DNA of 64,000 bases. It comes from Nisaea sp. Its GTDB lineage: Bacteria; Pseudomonadota; Alphaproteobacteria; Thalassobaculales; Thalassobaculaceae. The notes beneath the pieces were generated by a model. It saw only the letters and a program-made list of their open reading frames with translations. It had not been told where the DNA came from and ran no database searches. A program made the position numbers and the translations under genes. The stretch is taken from the NCBI RefSeq assembly GCF_034670185.1, contig NZ_JAXMNY010000004.1, forward strand, positions 124,001 to 188,000, in the 5' to 3' direction. Within the stretch, counting starts at the first letter, position 1, and each line of letters starts with the position of its first letter. Below, piece after piece: positions 24,796 to 33,970 of the stretch.

Positions 24796-25620
24796 ATGAA
24801 ACTCACCTGTCCCGAATGTAGTCAGTCTTTCAGCGTACCGGACAACGCTATCGGCCCCAAGGGCCGCAAGCTCCGGTGCAGCAAGTGCAGCCACGAGTGG
24901 CATCAGACACTGGAAATGCTGGAAGAAAAGAAGGCGCCGAAGCCTGCCGCTCAACCTGCCGCGGCCAAGCCTGCCGACGAACCCGACACGCCCGACGGCG
25001 AAGAAGAAGAGGTCGTCCCGTTCGGACGCTTCGGCAGCGGCGAGGCCGATCCCGACGTGGAACCCGCCTTCGTAAACGACGAACAGCAAGAAGATCAGGA
25101 AGGCGTGTTCGGCGCGCCGCCGATCCCGCGCGGCCGCATGCCGCTGTCCCGGCCACCGAAGCGCCGGCGCAAGGGACTGGTCGCCGCGATCGCCGGTATC
25201 GCCGTGCTGGTCGTGCTCGCAGTTCTGTTTGGCGCACGGGGCTCTCTGGTCGCCGCCTGGCCGCCGATCGACCGGCTCTATGCCTCGATCGGGCTGGGTG
25301 TTCCGGTGATCGGCGAGGAGCTGGTGATCCAGAATGTCGCCGCCTGGCGCAAGGCGGACGGCTCTATCGAGCTGCTGGTCATCAAGGGAGAGATCCGCAA
25401 CCCGACGGAACAGATGCAAACCGTTCCGACATTGGCCGGCAAGCTCACCGGCAGCCAGGGCGACGTCATGCAGGAATGGCTGTTCCGGGCGGAAAACCAG
25501 GTCATGCTGCCGGGCGAGAAGACCAACTTCGAGTACGAGCTGCCGCAACCCGGCGCCGATGCGGCGGAGGTGACCATCACCTTTTCAGAACAAGCTCTCG
25601 GCGGCGGCCTCGGATATTAA
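24796..25620 (+). CDS. MJ0042-type zinc-ribbon membrane protein (DUF3426)
   Basis: A 274-aa protein starting with a zinc ribbon in which C5-x2-C8 and C28-x2-C31 are the metal ligands (TCPECSQSF and RCSKCSHEW). An acidic, low-complexity linker follows, then one transmembrane helix (about residues 123-145), then a C-terminal extracytoplasmic domain (about 165-270) of the DUF3426 type containing IKGEIRNPTEQ. The function is unknown. Its position divergent from ftsE-ftsX is widespread in alphaproteobacteria, which suggests an envelope or division role. Confidence 0.85.
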   Translation: MKLTCPECSQSFSVPDNAIGPKGRKLRCSKCSHEWHQTLEMLEEKKAPKPAAQPAAAKPADEPDTPDGEEEEVVPFGRFGSGEADPDVEPAFVNDEQQEDQEGVFGAPPIPRGRMPLSRPPKRRRKGLVAAIAGIAVLVVLAVLFGARGSLVAAWPPIDRLYASIGLGVPVIGEELVIQNVAAWRKADGSIELLVIKGEIRNPTEQMQTVPTLAGKLTGSQGDVMQEWLFRAENQVMLPGEKTNFEYELPQPGADAAEVTITFSEQALGGGLGY

Positions 25621-25753
25621 CCCATTCCGGCAGTACGAACCGCCCGTCCGAACACCAGCCGAGTTCCATTTGCGGCAACGGTATAAGCCTGTATTAGGTG
25701 TGGGTAATGCCGGCATAGGACACCCCCCCTCATTCTGATCAGGAATCGCGACG

Positions 25754-26641
25754 ATGGATGCCAATAAAGCCAGCTCGACAGCTTACACAGTCATGCAAGG
25801 GCTTTTGTGGGCATCGAATCAGCCGCTATACGCACCACTTGTAGACGCCGATATCAGACAGTCGATACGGACATTCTTATCCGCCTCACCGGAAGGACGG
25901 CGCCGCATTGAACAAGTGGAAGGCGTGATCTCGACACGCCTGCTGCGCATCTTCGAGAAACTTCTGGCACCGAACATCAGCGTTCACTACGCGCTGCGGA
26001 AAAAATTCTTCCTGAGTAACGTCGAAAAGCTGATTGCATCAGGCACCCGGCAAGTCGTGAATATCGGCGCTGGCTTTGATCTTCTCGCCTGGAATTTGCA
26101 CAAAAAATACCCGGACGTGAAATTTGTCGAGATTGATCACCCGTCAACCAGCCAGGAAAAAGTCGCGATCATCAATGCGGTCTCAGCACCGGGAGACAAT
26201 CTGTCTTTTCTGGCTTTCGACCTGTCCGATGAAGGCCTGTATGCGGCACTGTCCTCGCAAAACATAATCGAGCCAAACGCCTCCACGGTTTTCATTTGTG
26301 AGGGCGTTTTCATGTATCTGGATGAAGGCTCCGTCATCAATACATTCAAAGATATCCAGAAGTTCGACCCCAAAGCCGCTTTCCTTTTCACCGCATTGGC
26401 GCCGTTCGGGTCCTCTGAGAATAATTCCACCTGGCTGCTGCGAGCTTACCTTCAGGTGAAGAAAGAACCTCTTGAATGGTGCATCGAACCCTCGACAATC
26501 GGGGCGTTTCTGGCAGGCGTCTCCTTCAAGTGCGATGCCATTCTGGATGATGACAAAGCGTATTTGGAATATCTGTCCCGGCCCCCGGAAACTGCCCTCC
26601 ATAAGGGGGAGTTCATGGTTGCCGCGACGTCAAACATCTAA
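25754..26641 (+). CDS. Class I SAM-dependent methyltransferase, LCMT/TIGR00027-like
   Basis: A 295-aa methyltransferase of the leucine-carboxyl-methyltransferase superfamily. The SAM motif I is IGAGFD (104-109), motif II ends in FVEIDHP (124-130) and the family motif is EGVFMYL (183-189). Members methylate carboxylates or hydroxyls of small molecules or protein C-termini. G+C is visibly lower than in all neighbours, with codons such as TTA, ATA and AAA more frequent. It is followed after 24 bp by the acyltransferase-CNB fusion gene, so the two form a unit. A plausible but unproven role is esterifying an N-acyl amino acid made by that partner. Confidence 0.8.
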   Translation: MDANKASSTAYTVMQGLLWASNQPLYAPLVDADIRQSIRTFLSASPEGRRRIEQVEGVISTRLLRIFEKLLAPNISVHYALRKKFFLSNVEKLIASGTRQVVNIGAGFDLLAWNLHKKYPDVKFVEIDHPSTSQEKVAIINAVSAPGDNLSFLAFDLSDEGLYAALSSQNIIEPNASTVFICEGVFMYLDEGSVINTFKDIQKFDPKAAFLFTALAPFGSSENNSTWLLRAYLQVKKEPLEWCIEPSTIGAFLAGVSFKCDAILDDDKAYLEYLSRPPETALHKGEFMVAATSNI

Positions 26642-26665
26642 TCACTCTTCGGAAAAAGTGTCTTA

Positions 26666-27577
26666 ATGCCAATTCAGATAAAGATCGCTGATACACCTGC
26701 CTTGCTGGATGAGCTTTATAAAGTCCGGCACGAGGTTTTCTGCATCGAGGAAGGCTTGTTCCCAGCAAAACCCGACGGTCGGGTATTTGACCGGTTTGAC
26801 GCCTATCCCACATCCACGAATATCGTCGCGGTCATCGATGACGTGGTGATCGGCGGAATGCGCATTATCCTTGATTCGGACGTCGGCTTGCATGCGGATG
26901 ATTTTTACGATTACGGATCGTTGATTCCCCCAGATGCCGTTCGGGCGAGCTCTGGGCATTTCTGCATACTCAAACAATACAGATCGTCACAGGTGGCAAA
27001 TGCGCTGATTTTGATGGCTTGCTATTACGGGTGCTCGCAAAATACAGACTGGGTTTTGGCGCCAGTCAATCCATTGATCGGGCGGATGCTGGGACGGATC
27101 GGCTTCAAGAAGGTCGGCGACAGTTTCGAGGTGCCTGGAATCACGGTCAAAGTGCTGCCCATGCTTCTGGATGTGCGTGATCTGCAGGACATCTTTATCG
27201 ATTTCCTGCACCAGAATAATCTCTACAACTTCCTTCAATCCTACGAATGTCACATCTTCAATCCTGAAGAGACGATCATCCGTGCAGGCGATGTGGGCGA
27301 TATGGCCTACGTCATTATTGAGGGTGAGGTGAGAGTATTACACCCAGCCGATAACCGTGTTCTCGCCGTTCTTGGCGAGGGCGATATTGTCGGTGAACTT
27401 GCAATCTTCATGGATGATGTGCGGACCGCGAATGTAGTCGCCACCTCGCCCGTCAGAGCGATGACGCTGCATAAAGACGTCTTCCTGGATTTCCTCCGCT
27501 CCAACCCGGATGAAGCTCTCAATCAGTTGAAGCTGCTGGGCCGGCGGATGAAGGCAATGAACGCAAGTTACGGATAA
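26666..27577 (+). CDS. Autoinducer-synthase/FeeM-like acyltransferase fused to a cyclic-nucleotide-binding domain
   Basis: A 303-aa two-domain protein. Residues 1-175 form a GNAT-fold domain of the LuxI/FeeM (N-acyl amino acid synthase) type. Its YKVRHEVFCIEEG segment has the conserved Arg21 and Glu, followed by FDRFDAY acidic residues, IGGMRI (strand beta-4) and a MLGRIGFKKVG end. Residues about 195-290 form a Crp-like cyclic-nucleotide-binding domain with GDVGDMAYVIIEGEV and a phosphate-binding cassette GELAIFMDDVRTA that keeps Glu244 and Arg253. No DNA-binding helix-turn-helix follows. The predicted activity is acyl transfer controlled by cAMP or cGMP. Low G+C, in operon with the methyltransferase, convergent with the TIGR02302 gene. 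Confidence 0.8.
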   Translation: MPIQIKIADTPALLDELYKVRHEVFCIEEGLFPAKPDGRVFDRFDAYPTSTNIVAVIDDVVIGGMRIILDSDVGLHADDFYDYGSLIPPDAVRASSGHFCILKQYRSSQVANALILMACYYGCSQNTDWVLAPVNPLIGRMLGRIGFKKVGDSFEVPGITVKVLPMLLDVRDLQDIFIDFLHQNNLYNFLQSYECHIFNPEETIIRAGDVGDMAYVIIEGEVRVLHPADNRVLAVLGEGDIVGELAIFMDDVRTANVVATSPVRAMTLHKDVFLDFLRSNPDEALNQLKLLGRRMKAMNASYG

Positions 27578-27602
27578 CACCTGTCTGAACGGGCACGCCC
27601 GA

Positions 27603-30281
27603 TCAGAACCGCTTTAGCAGACGCTCGATATAATCCAGCTCAAGGCTCGGCCGGGACCGGTCACCCGAGCGCTCCCGCAGCTCGTCGAAGATCCGGCGGG
27701 CCCGCTGGATATCGCTTTCCGTCGGGATCTGGACATCGTTGTTGTCGTTGAAACCGTATCCGGTGCGTCGGCGGTTCAGAGGATCGCCGTCCTCCGATTC
27801 GAAATCGTCCTCATCGGCGCTCTGTGCGTTCGGATTTTCCTGACCCTGGCCGTTCGCCATCTCACGCAGGGCCTCGTTCAGGGATTCCGCACCCTGCTGC
27901 ATCTGACCGAGCGCATCGCCCTGCGGCCCGACAGCCTGACCCGGCGCGTTCTCGCCAAGCGCCTCGGTGGCATCGCGCATCGATTGCTCCGCGTCGCCGA
28001 AACCCTGCGGGATCTGCCCGAGGCCCTCGCCGACCTTGCGCATGAATTCACCGAGCTGCTTGCGCAGCTGTTCCTGCATTTCCGCAAGCTCCGCCGCCAG
28101 TTCCTCGGCCGTCATCTGACCGTCGCCCTGGCCGGGTGACTGCCCCGGTTGCTGACCGTTTTGCCCTGGCTGCTGGCCGGGACGTTGCCCCGGCTGCTGA
28201 CCGCGCTGCCCCTGCTGCTGCCCCTGTTGGCCTTGCTGGCCCGGTTGCTGACCGCGCTGGCGCTGATGCTGCTGGAAGGTTCTGTCCATCAGGTCACGCT
28301 GCTGCTGTGACAGATCCTTCAACTGGCGCATCATTTCCTGCAAAGCCTGCTGCTGCGGCGACATCTGCTGCTGCTGCATGCCCATCCGCAGGTTTTCCAT
28401 CATCTGCTGGAGCTGCGACAGCATCTGCCGGGCCGCGTCGCGGGCACCGGTCTTCGCCATGTCCCGCATCTGGTCCAGCATCTTCATCAGATCTTCGCGG
28501 CGCATCATCTGGTTCGGGTCGATCTGCTGGCGCTGCATCTGATCGCCACGCTGGGCCTGCTTCATCATCTGTTCGGCCATGGCCCGCAGATACTCGTCGA
28601 TCGCCTGCTGCATCTCCTGCATCAGCCGCTCGATCTCCTCATCGCTGGCATCCCCGGCCAGCGCCTCCTGCAGCCTGCGCTCGACATCGCGCAGCTTGCG
28701 CATGGCGGTGGAAACCTCGCCATCCTCGATCCGCAAGGCGACGTCCCAGAGCAAGCTCTGCAGCGCTTCGACGCCTTCCGCGTCCGGCGCTTTGAAATAG
28801 AGCCTGTTCGCCGCCGTTTTCAGGCCGAGAAAGACAACAGTATCGTGGAAATAGCGACCCGGCCGGGCAGCGAGGGTCAGCAGGATTTCGGAAATATCGA
28901 TGCGCTCTTCCGGCTCGGTCACCAGACGCTTGCGCTGCGCGATGACCGCGATCGCCACCGGATGATTGAAGACCCGCTCCGGCAACACCATCTCGACCGG
29001 CGCGCTTGTTCCGGTCTGATCCAGATCGTCCGACGCCTCAAGCGTGATCCGCACCTTGTGTCCCGCCCAGGGATGCGGGGTCAGATCGCTGAAACTGCGA
29101 CCGGTGATTTCCTTCCGCTCGCCAGCAACCACCGGCATGGCAATCTCGATCGGCTTCTCGTCGGTGATGCCGTCATCCCCGAGGCGATGAATCAGCGCCC
29201 GTACCCGGGCCACACCATAGTCGTCTTCCGCTTCATAGCGCAGGATCAGGGCCTGCCGTTCAGAGGCGGCCGGCGGCTCCGTGAAATCGACCGACGGCAC
29301 CAGATCCGGCAGCACATTGATGCGCCATTCAGCGAGAGCCTCATCGTCCTGCATCACGGCAAGCCGGGTACCACGGGAAATCGGTGTCTGTATCTGATGG
29401 CTTTCGGGCGCAATGGTCTCGAAGCTGACCCGCTCCGAGGTGCCTTGTGACGTGCCTTCGGCTGTCCTGTCGGCAGTGCCCGCAAGAACGCCGTCCTCAA
29501 TGATCAGCTCAGGTGTCTCCTCGCCGCCATTGACGGTTGCCAGGAAACGGCTGCCAACCGGGATCGCAACGGTTCCCGGGTCTGGCGGAACGTCCTCTGA
29601 CGTATCTCCCGCCCGGGTCAAGGCCGAGCGGGAGAGCAGGATCGGTGCCATGCCGGTGTAATCCGGCGGGCTGACCCATACATCCGCGAGCGAGGATGGC
29701 GCAGCGCCCGCGCCCCGCAGTTCAGGCGTGACCGCAGCGCGCAATCGCTCGCCCGGATTCTGCCAGCCCGCGACCAGCCCCATGAAGAGAATGAGGCCGA
29801 CAAGGGCGCGCAGGCCAAACGGATCGAGCCGCGCCGCAACTGGCTCGGGACTGCCGACATGCACCTTCCGGCGGACATCACCAAGCCGCTTCAGATGCGC
29901 CTGCCAGAGAGCCGCTTCCGTCCGTCCGCCGCCCGCGACCGCGTCGCTCAGGGCAGAGAGCGGCCGGTGCCGCAAACCCGACCAGCTTTCCAGCCGGCGC
30001 AGGATCTGGCTTTCGTCCGGCCAGGAGAACGCGATGATTGCGCGCCGGAATGTCCAGAGGAAGAGTGCGAGCACGATGGCGAGAAAACCCGCCTGCAGCC
30101 AGCCGCCACTGATCTGTCCCAGCGCCTGGGGCAATTCGATCAGGGAAAATCCAAGAAACAGTCCAAGCAGAGCGAGCGGCCAGCGGAAGGCCGGGAAAAA
30201 TCTTTCCCACGCCAGCACAAGGCTGGTCGTCCATACCTTCAACCGGTAGGAGAATGAAGCCGTCTGGGCATCGTCACGCAT
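27603..30281 (-). CDS. TIGR02302 family membrane protein (DUF4175)
   Basis: A very long alphaproteobacterial membrane protein, 892 aa from the chosen ATG. Two hydrophobic helices near residues 30-75 and one near 145-165 are followed by a large soluble region. The region about 520-680 is helical and Gln/Met-rich, then comes a low-complexity Gln-Gly-Pro tract (about 690-745), then an acidic C-terminus. The function is unknown; it is always described as an inner-membrane protein next to lysA. The start is uncertain; an ATG seven codons upstream is possible. It forms an operon with argH, lptM and lysA. Confidence 0.85.
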   Translation of the reverse strand: MRDDAQTASFSYRLKVWTTSLVLAWERFFPAFRWPLALLGLFLGFSLIELPQALGQISGGWLQAGFLAIVLALFLWTFRRAIIAFSWPDESQILRRLESWSGLRHRPLSALSDAVAGGGRTEAALWQAHLKRLGDVRRKVHVGSPEPVAARLDPFGLRALVGLILFMGLVAGWQNPGERLRAAVTPELRGAGAAPSSLADVWVSPPDYTGMAPILLSRSALTRAGDTSEDVPPDPGTVAIPVGSRFLATVNGGEETPELIIEDGVLAGTADRTAEGTSQGTSERVSFETIAPESHQIQTPISRGTRLAVMQDDEALAEWRINVLPDLVPSVDFTEPPAASERQALILRYEAEDDYGVARVRALIHRLGDDGITDEKPIEIAMPVVAGERKEITGRSFSDLTPHPWAGHKVRITLEASDDLDQTGTSAPVEMVLPERVFNHPVAIAVIAQRKRLVTEPEERIDISEILLTLAARPGRYFHDTVVFLGLKTAANRLYFKAPDAEGVEALQSLLWDVALRIEDGEVSTAMRKLRDVERRLQEALAGDASDEEIERLMQEMQQAIDEYLRAMAEQMMKQAQRGDQMQRQQIDPNQMMRREDLMKMLDQMRDMAKTGARDAARQMLSQLQQMMENLRMGMQQQQMSPQQQALQEMMRQLKDLSQQQRDLMDRTFQQHQRQRGQQPGQQGQQGQQQGQRGQQPGQRPGQQPGQNGQQPGQSPGQGDGQMTAEELAAELAEMQEQLRKQLGEFMRKVGEGLGQIPQGFGDAEQSMRDATEALGENAPGQAVGPQGDALGQMQQGAESLNEALREMANGQGQENPNAQSADEDDFESEDGDPLNRRRTGYGFNDNNDVQIPTESDIQRARRIFDELRERSGDRSRPSLELDYIERLLKRF

Positions 30282-30448
30282 GCAAAGACCCATCCCCGGC
30301 ATAGCGCCGTGTCATCAGGGACGGATCCCGACCGCCTCCCCCGCTGGCAAAACCACCCGCGGCGGCACGGGAACCTGTCGATAGCTCATACTCTCCCGGA
30401 GACGAACGCCCCGGTCAAGCCTGCGACAGGTCAGCTAGCCCGGCCGGA

Positions 30449-31696
30449 CTACTCTTCAAGAGCCAGCATTTCATCGAGCGTCTGACGCCGGCGGACAACT
30501 TTGTAGCTATCGCCATCGACCAGAACTTCCGGCACGAGCGGCCGCGAGTTGTAGTTCGAGCTCATGACGGCACCGTAGGCACCCGCCGATTTCAACACGA
30601 TAAGGTCCCCGTCGCTGATCTTGCCGAGACGACGGCCCCGGGCCAGATAATCCCCACTTTCGCAGATCGGACCGACGATATCGGCCAGACTGTCCTCCTC
30701 ACCGGCGACCGTTTCGGAGACGGTGACAATGTCGTGATGTGCCTCATAAAGGGTCGGGCGGATGAGATCGTTCATGGCGCCGTCGACGATGACGAAGCGC
30801 CGGGCACCGCCCTGCTTCACGAACATCACCCGGGTCATGAAATAGCCCTCGTTACCGACCAGATAACGGCCCGGCTCGACCGAGAGCCGGCAATCGAGAT
30901 CGCCGACCGTGTCCTTTACGATTTCCGCATATTCCGCGAGATCCGGCGGCGTGGTGCCGTCATAGGAAATGCCGATACCGCCGCCGAGATCGAGGTGATC
31001 GACCTTGTAGCCCTGCTGGCGAAGATTGAGCGTCATGCCCCGCAGCCGGTCATAGGCCGCCCGGTAAGGCGTGACGTCCATCAGCTGGGAGCCGATATGG
31101 ACCGACATGCTGTTGAGGCTGATATTCTCCAGCGCGGCCGCGAGCGCAAACATGTCTGGCGCCCGTTCGATATCGATACCGAACTTGTTTTCCTTACGGC
31201 CGGTCGTGATCTTCGCGTGGGTCTTGGCGTCGACATCCGGATTGACCCGGATCGCCGCCGGCGCAATCACGCCCTTGGAGGCCGCGACCTGATTGAGCAG
31301 CCGCAGTTCCGGCTCGGATTCCACGTTGAACTGATGAATGCCGGCATCCAGCGCCGCCGCCATCTCGTCCGCCGTCTTGCCGACGCCGGCGAAAACGATC
31401 TTGTCCGCCGTGACACCGGCCCGCAGGCTGCGCTGCATCTCGCCGCCGGACACCACATCCATGCCCGCGCCCAATTCCCCGAACAGGCGGATCACGGCCA
31501 GGTTCGAATTGGCTTTCAGAGCATAGTAGATCGAGACCGGAAGACCGGCGAGCGCCTTCTCCAGCGCGCGATACCGTCCGATCATTCCGGCCTTGGAATA
31601 AACGTAGACGGGGCTGCCCACTTCGTCGGCGATACGCGCGAACGGAACCTGCTCAACAGTCAGGGCGCCGTCCACATAGGAGACTTGCTCACTCAT
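30449..31696 (-). CDS. lysA: Diaminopimelate decarboxylase
   Basis: Decarboxylates meso-diaminopimelate to L-lysine, the last step of lysine synthesis. The 415-aa PLP enzyme has the Schiff-base lysine in YYALKANSN (near residue 60), the HIGSQ histidine motif, the phosphate-binding GGGIGISY and EPGRYLVGNEG, and the CESGDYLARGR active-site cysteine block at the dimer interface. It lies between lptM and the TIGR02302 gene in one leftward operon. Confidence 0.96.
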   Translation of the reverse strand: MSEQVSYVDGALTVEQVPFARIADEVGSPVYVYSKAGMIGRYRALEKALAGLPVSIYYALKANSNLAVIRLFGELGAGMDVVSGGEMQRSLRAGVTADKIVFAGVGKTADEMAAALDAGIHQFNVESEPELRLLNQVAASKGVIAPAAIRVNPDVDAKTHAKITTGRKENKFGIDIERAPDMFALAAALENISLNSMSVHIGSQLMDVTPYRAAYDRLRGMTLNLRQQGYKVDHLDLGGGIGISYDGTTPPDLAEYAEIVKDTVGDLDCRLSVEPGRYLVGNEGYFMTRVMFVKQGGARRFVIVDGAMNDLIRPTLYEAHHDIVTVSETVAGEEDSLADIVGPICESGDYLARGRRLGKISDGDLIVLKSAGAYGAVMSSNYNSRPLVPEVLVDGDSYKVVRRRQTLDEMLALEE

Positions 31697-31738
31697 TTCA
31701 TCAAACTTTCGGTCGGGTAACGTCTTCTGGCTAACGCG

Positions 31739-31885
31739 TTATTGCGTCGGATAGGTGCGCGGGAAATCGGAGGATTGTCCGGAGGGCGGTTTGAGAGAGC
31801 CCTTCTTGCCGCACGCGGCCTGGCTGAGGGCCAGACCGGCGAACAGGACTGCAAGCAGTCCAAGCCGGGTCATCCGTTTCAACAT
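31739..31885 (-). CDS. lptM: LptM-like small lipoprotein
   Basis: A 48-aa lipoprotein not long enough for standard gene-calling cut-offs. It has a basic start (MLKRMTR), a hydrophobic signal (LGLLAVLFAGLALSQ), a lipobox ending AAC and, after the acylated cysteine, GKKGSLKPPSG. The CG-K-G-L-P pattern is the hallmark of the LptM/YifL family, which assists maturation of the LPS translocon LptD in the outer membrane. The ATG follows GGGGAGAGG. It sits between argH and lysA, its usual place in proteobacteria, 23 bp after argH. Confidence 0.85.
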   Translation of the reverse strand: MLKRMTRLGLLAVLFAGLALSQAACGKKGSLKPPSGQSSDFPRTYPTQ

Positions 31886-31908
31886 CGCACCTCTCCCCTG
31901 TTCGCGCG

Positions 31909-33324
31909 TCAGCCGAGGAACCGGTCGCGGGCACGGGCGACCTGTTCACGCACATTGTCCGGAGCGGTTCCGCCGTAGCTGGTCCGGCTCGACACCGAGG
32001 CATCGACCGTCAGCACGTCGAACACACCGTTGGTGATCCCCGGCTCGACCGCCTGCATCTCCGCCAGGCTGAGCTCTTCTATACCGCAGCCCTTGTCCTC
32101 GGCCAGCTTCACAATGGTGCCAGTGACATGGTGAGCCCGGCGGAACGGCATTCCCGCCGCCCGGACCAGCCAGTCGGCCAGATCGGTCGCGGTCGGGAAG
32201 CCAGCCTTCAGGGAGGCCCGCATCGGCTCAGGATTGGCCTTCATGTCGCGGATCATGCCCGCGGTCGCAGCAATGCATAGACCGAGAGAATCGACGGCGT
32301 CGAACACCGGCTCCTTGTCTTCCTGCATGTCCTTGCCATAAGCGAGTGGCAGGCCCTTCATGACGATCAGCAGCGCATTCAGATCTCCGATGATCCGGCC
32401 GGACTTTGCCCTTACCAGCTCGGCCGCATCCGGATTGCGCTTCTGCGGCATGATCGAGCTGCCGGTGGTGAAGGCGTCGGACAGCGTGATGTAATTGAAC
32501 TGCGCGCTGGTCCAGATCACGATCTCTTCCGCCAGGCGCGAGAAGTGGGTGGCGCAGATCGACATGGCGGACAGGAACTCAAGCGCGAAATCCCGGTCGG
32601 AAACCGCATCGAGCGAGTTCGCCGACGGACGCGCGAAGCCGAGCGCTTCCGCCGTCTTGTGCCGGTCGATCGGGAAGGACGTTCCAGCCAGTGCCGCGGC
32701 ACCGAGCGGGCATTCGTTCATCCGCTCCCGGCAATCCCTGAAGCGACCGAGGTCGCGGCCGAACATCTCGACATAGGCCAGCAAATGGTGCCCGAAGGTG
32801 ACCGGCTGCGCCGTCTGCAGATGCGTGAAGCCCGGCATCACCACATCGGCATTGCGCTCGGCCTGGTCGACCAGCGCCTCGATCAGCGCCGTCAGGCTCT
32901 CATCGACGGAGTCGAGCGCGCCACGAACCCAGAGCTTGAAATCAGTCGCCACCTGATCGTTTCGGGAGCGTGCCGTATGCAGCCTGCCCGCCGCGTCGCC
33001 GATCAGTTCAGCCAGCCGGTTCTCCACATTCATGTGGATATCTTCCAGCGCGCGCGAGAATTTAAAGCTGCCGTCGCGGATCTCCGCGTCGATTTGCTCT
33101 AGACCCAGACGGATTGCCTTACCATCTTCTGCGGTGAGCACCCCTTGGGCCACGAGCATTTCCGCATGGGCGATAGAGCCCTGGATGTCCTGGGCCGAGA
33201 AGCGCTTGTCGAAGCCGATCGACGCGTTGATCTCTTCCATGATCGCCGCAGGTCCGGATGCGAAGCGTCCGCCCCAGATCGTGCTGGCGCCTTCGTTCTT
33301 GGGGTCGTTGTGCCGTTTGTTCAT
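31909..33324 (-). CDS. argH: Argininosuccinate lyase
   Basis: Splits argininosuccinate into arginine and fumarate, the last step of arginine synthesis. The 471-aa protein has the fumarase/aspartase superfamily signature GSSIMPQKRNPD with the catalytic serine loop, plus TARSRNDQVATDF and GFTHLQTAQPVTFGHH (short excerpts of conserved regions 1 and 2). Length is normal. It is the first gene of the argH-lptM-lysA-TIGR02302 operon and divergent from a tlpA-like gene only 15 bp away, so the promoters must overlap coding or leader sequence. Confidence 0.96.
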   Translation of the reverse strand: MNKRHNDPKNEGASTIWGGRFASGPAAIMEEINASIGFDKRFSAQDIQGSIAHAEMLVAQGVLTAEDGKAIRLGLEQIDAEIRDGSFKFSRALEDIHMNVENRLAELIGDAAGRLHTARSRNDQVATDFKLWVRGALDSVDESLTALIEALVDQAERNADVVMPGFTHLQTAQPVTFGHHLLAYVEMFGRDLGRFRDCRERMNECPLGAAALAGTSFPIDRHKTAEALGFARPSANSLDAVSDRDFALEFLSAMSICATHFSRLAEEIVIWTSAQFNYITLSDAFTTGSSIMPQKRNPDAAELVRAKSGRIIGDLNALLIVMKGLPLAYGKDMQEDKEPVFDAVDSLGLCIAATAGMIRDMKANPEPMRASLKAGFPTATDLADWLVRAAGMPFRRAHHVTGTIVKLAEDKGCGIEELSLAEMQAVEPGITNGVFDVLTVDASVSSRTSYGGTAPDNVREQVARARDRFLG

Positions 33325-33339
33325 TAGGGAGATGCCCCG

Positions 33340-33918
33340 GTGTCTTGGATTTCATCAGTAGCGGTCAAGAAGACGGTATTCGCCGGACTCGTCGCAGCAT
33401 TCCTGGCCGCGATTGCCGGTTCCGCCGAAGCCGAGCCCCCGCTGGTGGGCGATATGGTCAAGTTCGTGCCCAGCGCCGAGGACCGGACCGCGCCGGACAC
33501 CCCCTTCATAAGCGCCACGGGCGAACCCATCAAGCTGGACTCGTATCGCGGGAAGACCGTTTTGCTGAATTTCTGGGCCACCTGGTGCGCGCCCTGCGTG
33601 AAGGAGCTGCCGTCCCTTGATCGATTGAACGCCGAACTCGGGGCTGAACTCGGGAGCGACAGGTTCGAAGTCCTGCTGGTTTCGATCGATCGTGGCGGCC
33701 CGCGCGTCTTCGAGCCTTTCCTAGAAAAACTCGGGATCAAAAGCCTCGCATCCGCTGCCGACACGAAAACCGCGCTGTTGCGGGCCTTCAAGGCACCCGG
33801 ACTGCCAACAACCTTCCTGATTGGACCCGACGGCGCGATCAGGGGTCGTTTGGTTGGGGATGCGGAATGGGATTCCGCGGCTGCGAAAGATCTGATTAAC
33901 TATTATGTGTCAAACTGA
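33340..33918 (+). CDS. tlpA: TlpA-like thiol:disulfide interchange protein
   Basis: A 192-aa periplasmic thioredoxin-fold protein. The N-terminus is a signal peptide or anchor (about residues 8-30). The redox motif is WCAPC in NFWATWCAPCVKELP, and the cis-proline is in GLPTTFLIGPDG. TlpA proteins keep cytochrome c or oxidase cysteines reduced. The start is a GTG with AGGGAG upstream; the ATG just before it is in another frame and closes quickly. The divergent argH/tlpA pairing is typical of alphaproteobacteria. Confidence 0.88.
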   Translation: MSWISSVAVKKTVFAGLVAAFLAAIAGSAEAEPPLVGDMVKFVPSAEDRTAPDTPFISATGEPIKLDSYRGKTVLLNFWATWCAPCVKELPSLDRLNAELGAELGSDRFEVLLVSIDRGGPRVFEPFLEKLGIKSLASAADTKTALLRAFKAPGLPTTFLIGPDGAIRGRLVGDAEWDSAAAKDLINYYVSN

Positions 33919-33970
33919 TAGTGGGTATAGATAGTTCCATTACTCACCGCCTGACCGAGACCGGACGACG

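Noticed and set aside
28130..28400. Tandem repeat or CRISPR-like array suggested by repeated CTGCTG-type units
   Set aside because: The repetition encodes the Gln/Gly-rich low-complexity tract of the TIGR02302 protein; units are irregular and in frame, without spacers.
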